Positions 4,887-7,307 of a DNA stretch of 7,307 nt are shown here, piece after piece. The position numbers and the translations under genes are program-made. The DNA comes from Nitratifractor sp. (lineage in GTDB: Bacteria; Campylobacterota; Campylobacteria; Campylobacterales; Sulfurovaceae): contig WFSU01000048.1 of the NCBI GenBank assembly GCA_015485845.1, positions 1 to 7,307 on the forward strand, written 5' to 3'. Numbering within the stretch: position 1 is the stretch's first letter; every line of letters begins with the position of its first letter. The notes under the pieces were generated by a model. It was not told where the DNA came from. It made no database searches and saw only the letters and a list, made by a program, of their open reading frames with translations.

Positions 4887-7307
4887 TCATTTCAGTTTGT
4901 CCCAACTGCTGTCGATGGTAACCGAGCACTCCAGTGCCACCTCGAGCGGATAGACACTCTCCATGATCTCTTGCAATGCTTCTGCCATTTCTTCGGAATC
5001 TTCCTCCGATACTTCGAAGATCAATTCATCGTGTATCTGCAACAACATCCGCACCGGCAGCTCCCCGGAGCCAACCCGACGGTCGATCTCAAGCATCGCC
5101 AGTTTGATGAGATCCGCAGCCGACCCCTGGAAGACGGTGTTGACCGATTCACGCAAAATCGCCGCTTTTTGCATCCCACCAGCGTTTTCGTAGTCGAAAA
5201 CCCGCCGACGCCCCAGCAGGGTCTCAACATATCCGTGGTTTTTGGCATCGTCCTGGATCTGCTCAAGGTAGCGCTTGACCGTCGGGAAGGTCGCAAAATA
5301 CGCTTGAATGATCTCCTTGGCCTCCGAGGTGGTGATCCCCAGTTCATCGGCCAGCTTGCGCGACCCCATGCCATAAAGCAAGCCGAAGTTGATCGATTTG
5401 GCAAAGCTCCGCTTGGCCGCCGCTTCCTCTTCACCAAAGAGTTTGATCGCCGTGGCCATATGGATGTCATACCCGCTCGCAAACGCCTCTTTCAGAGCCG
5501 CATCCCCGGAAAAATGCGCTAACAGTCGCAACTCGATCTGAGAGTAGTCGATGGAGATGAGCCGCTTCCCTTCCTCCGAGACAAATGCCCGCCGGACACT
5601 CCGCCCCAGCTCGGAACGCACCGGGATGTTCTGGAGGTTGGGGTCGCGCGAGCTCAACCGTCCCGTCGCTGTCCCTGTCTGGAGAAAATGGGTGTAGATA
5701 CGGTGCTCCGCATTTTGCTCCGCCAGTTTTTTCAGCGGTTCGACATAGGTAGAGAGCATCTTCTGGTATTCCCGGTATTCGAGAATTTTCGGGATGACGG
5801 GATGCTCATCTTTGAGCCCGGTGAGCACCGCTTCGTTGGTGCTGTAGCCTGTCTTGGTCTTTTTGCCCCCTTTGAGTCCAAGTTGTTGGAAGAGGACGAC
5901 GCCGAGCTGCTGGGTCGATCGAATGTTGAACTCCGTTCCCGAGAGGGTATAAATCTCTCGGGTAAGCTCGGAGAGCTTCGCACTCATACTCTCCCTGAGA
6001 TGAGCCAGATGAGCCGTGTCGACTCGGATCCCTTCTCGCTCCATGTGGATGAGGATATTGACAAACGGGTACTCCACCTGCCGCGCCTCCTCGGCAATCT
6101 TCGGATCGGCCAAGGCAAAAAACTCGGTAAGTGTATGGTAAAGACGGAGAGTCATCCAGGCATCTTCGGCTGCATAAAACGCCGCTTCTTCGAGGGGAAC
6201 GGTTGAGAAGTTCTCTCCTTTCTTGACCAGCGATTTGAACGGTTTCATTTCGTAACCGAAGAATTTTTTAGCCAGGACATCGAGACCCACTTTTTTGCCC
6301 GGATCGAGGAGCCAGGCCATGATCATCGTATCGGCATACGGCACGCGCTCTTCGATCCCAGCGGAGTAGAGCAGCCCGAGGTCAAACTTGAGGTTCTGCC
6401 CTACGATTCGTGCAGCCATCAGTCGTGTGATAGCTCCCATCGCCGCCTTACGACTCACTTGATCCCCGACACCGAGGTAACTGTGAGCGATGGGGACATA
6501 ATACGCCCGGCTCTCCTCGAGGGCAAACGAGAAGCCCACCATCGTATCACTTCGGGTATCGAGCCCCGTCGTCTCGGTATCGAATGCCACGACCGTCTCG
6601 GCTGTCACCGTCGCCAGTACTGCATCGAGTTTCTCTGCCGTATCGAGGAGGATCGCTTCGAACAAAGGTGTTGCCGGAGGGGGTGGAGTATCCGGTGCAG
6701 CCGATGAGGGTTTCGCCGCTTTAGCACCGTTGCCATCGAGCCGTCGCAAAGCCTGACGCATCTCATAGTGCTCAAATTCTTCACGTAAGGCTCCAAGGTA
6801 CTCCCGCTCCTCGAGTCGGTACTGCTCCAGATCACAGGTCGGGAAGACATCGTCCCGCAGCGACACGAGATCCCGGGAGAGAAACGCCATCTCTTTCGAT
6901 TCGCCCAAAAGTTTCTGTATGCGTGGGGTGCCCGCTTCCTCAAGGTGCTCGTAAATGTTTTCGAGCGTGTGAAATTGGTTGATGAGTTTCGAGCCACCCT
7001 TTTGCCCAATCCCTCTGACTCCGGGTACGTTGTCCGCACTGTCGCCGATGATCGCCTGAAAGTTGACAAAATCGCGCGGATGGACTTCAAACTTGGCTTC
7101 GCACCCCGCTTCGTTGATCTCTTTTTTCTTGATCGCATCGACGATCACTACCCGATCATCGTCGATGAGCTGGTAGAGATCCTTGTCGTGCGAAATGATC
7201 TTGACCCGCATCCCGGCTTCCACTGCACAGCGTGTGATCGTCGCGATCACATCATCGGCTTCGAAGCCATCCGCTGAGACATTGGCAAACCCCATCTGCT
7301 CGATCCA
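4887..7307 (-). CDS. polA: DNA polymerase I, partial (N-terminus beyond the window)
   Basis: DNA polymerase I removes RNA primers and fills gaps in replication and excision repair. The frame runs open through the right edge (codons for W-I-E-Q precede the first internal Met), so roughly the first 100-115 residues are missing; 806 are visible. Numbering from the Met at 7295, all three domains appear. The 5' nuclease has EADD at 12-15, DKD at 37-39 and GDSADNVPG with its helix-hairpin-helix near 84-103. A Pro/Ala-rich linker at about 190-210 follows. The 3'-5' exonuclease keeps every DEDDy residue: D239 and E241 (FDTET), D305 (NLKFD), Y374 and D378 (YAAED). The polymerase has motif A DYSQIELR (D583), motif B with R629, K633, F637 and Y641, and motif C QIHDELIF (D756, E757). 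It appears functional, with proofreading capacity. The downstream gap to ccsBA is 142 bases, without a clear terminator. Confidence 0.98.
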   Translation of the reverse strand, partial: WIEQMGFANVSADGFEADDVIATITRCAVEAGMRVKIISHDKDLYQLIDDDRVVIVDAIKKKEINEAGCEAKFEVHPRDFVNFQAIIGDSADNVPGVRGIGQKGGSKLINQFHTLENIYEHLEEAGTPRIQKLLGESKEMAFLSRDLVSLRDDVFPTCDLEQYRLEEREYLGALREEFEHYEMRQALRRLDGNGAKAAKPSSAAPDTPPPPATPLFEAILLDTAEKLDAVLATVTAETVVAFDTETTGLDTRSDTMVGFSFALEESRAYYVPIAHSYLGVGDQVSRKAAMGAITRLMAARIVGQNLKFDLGLLYSAGIEERVPYADTMIMAWLLDPGKKVGLDVLAKKFFGYEMKPFKSLVKKGENFSTVPLEEAAFYAAEDAWMTLRLYHTLTEFFALADPKIAEEARQVEYPFVNILIHMEREGIRVDTAHLAHLRESMSAKLSELTREIYTLSGTEFNIRSTQQLGVVLFQQLGLKGGKKTKTGYSTNEAVLTGLKDEHPVIPKILEYREYQKMLSTYVEPLKKLAEQNAEHRIYTHFLQTGTATGRLSSRDPNLQNIPVRSELGRSVRRAFVSEEGKRLISIDYSQIELRLLAHFSGDAALKEAFASGYDIHMATAIKLFGEEEAAAKRSFAKSINFGLLYGMGSRKLADELGITTSEAKEIIQAYFATFPTVKRYLEQIQDDAKNHGYVETLLGRRRVFDYENAGGMQKAAILRESVNTVFQGSAADLIKLAMLEIDRRVGSGELPVRMLLQIHDELIFEVSEEDSEEMAEALQEIMESVYPLEVALECSVTIDSSWDKLK

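Overview
The window looks like core chromosomal DNA from a Campylobacterota (epsilonproteobacterial) species. The main grounds are a single-chain fused cytochrome c synthetase (CcsBA) of the Helicobacter/Campylobacter type, an ATP synthase a-subunit gene standing apart from the other ATP synthase genes, and promoters with clear TATAAT boxes but no good -35 box. Base composition looks roughly balanced, clearly less AT-rich than Campylobacter or Helicobacter, so a free-living sulfur or hydrogen oxidiser of the Sulfurovum, Sulfuricurvum, Nitratifractor or Hydrogenimonas kind is plausible. The genus is inference and cannot be fixed from this sequence alone.

Layout from right to left, following the dominant minus strand: polA (DNA polymerase I, N-terminus cut off by the window edge); a 142-base gap holding a 54-base, almost perfect hairpin; ccsBA (cytochrome c haem lyase); a short promoter gap; mscL (large mechanosensitive channel) with an unusual C-terminal Cys4 zinc-ribbon-like tail; a 155-base gap of tandem heptamers and palindromes; a plus-strand tRNA-Arg(CCT) with its own promoter; then, divergent from the tRNA, atpB (F0 subunit a) followed 4 bases later by a small two-helix membrane protein of unknown function.

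The genes serve housekeeping roles: DNA repair and replication (polA), haem attachment to periplasmic c-type cytochromes (ccsBA), protection from hypo-osmotic shock (mscL), decoding of AGG codons (tRNA), and proton-driven ATP synthesis (atpB). CcsBA and AtpB are linked only loosely, through respiration. Most transcription units seem separate, each with its own promoter; only atpB and the small membrane gene look like a tight operon.

No defence system, CRISPR array, prophage or intact mobile element is visible. The most notable points are the long hairpin abutting the ccsBA ribosome-binding site, the metal-binding-like tail on MscL, the repeat cluster downstream of the tRNA, and the uncharacterised partner gene of atpB.
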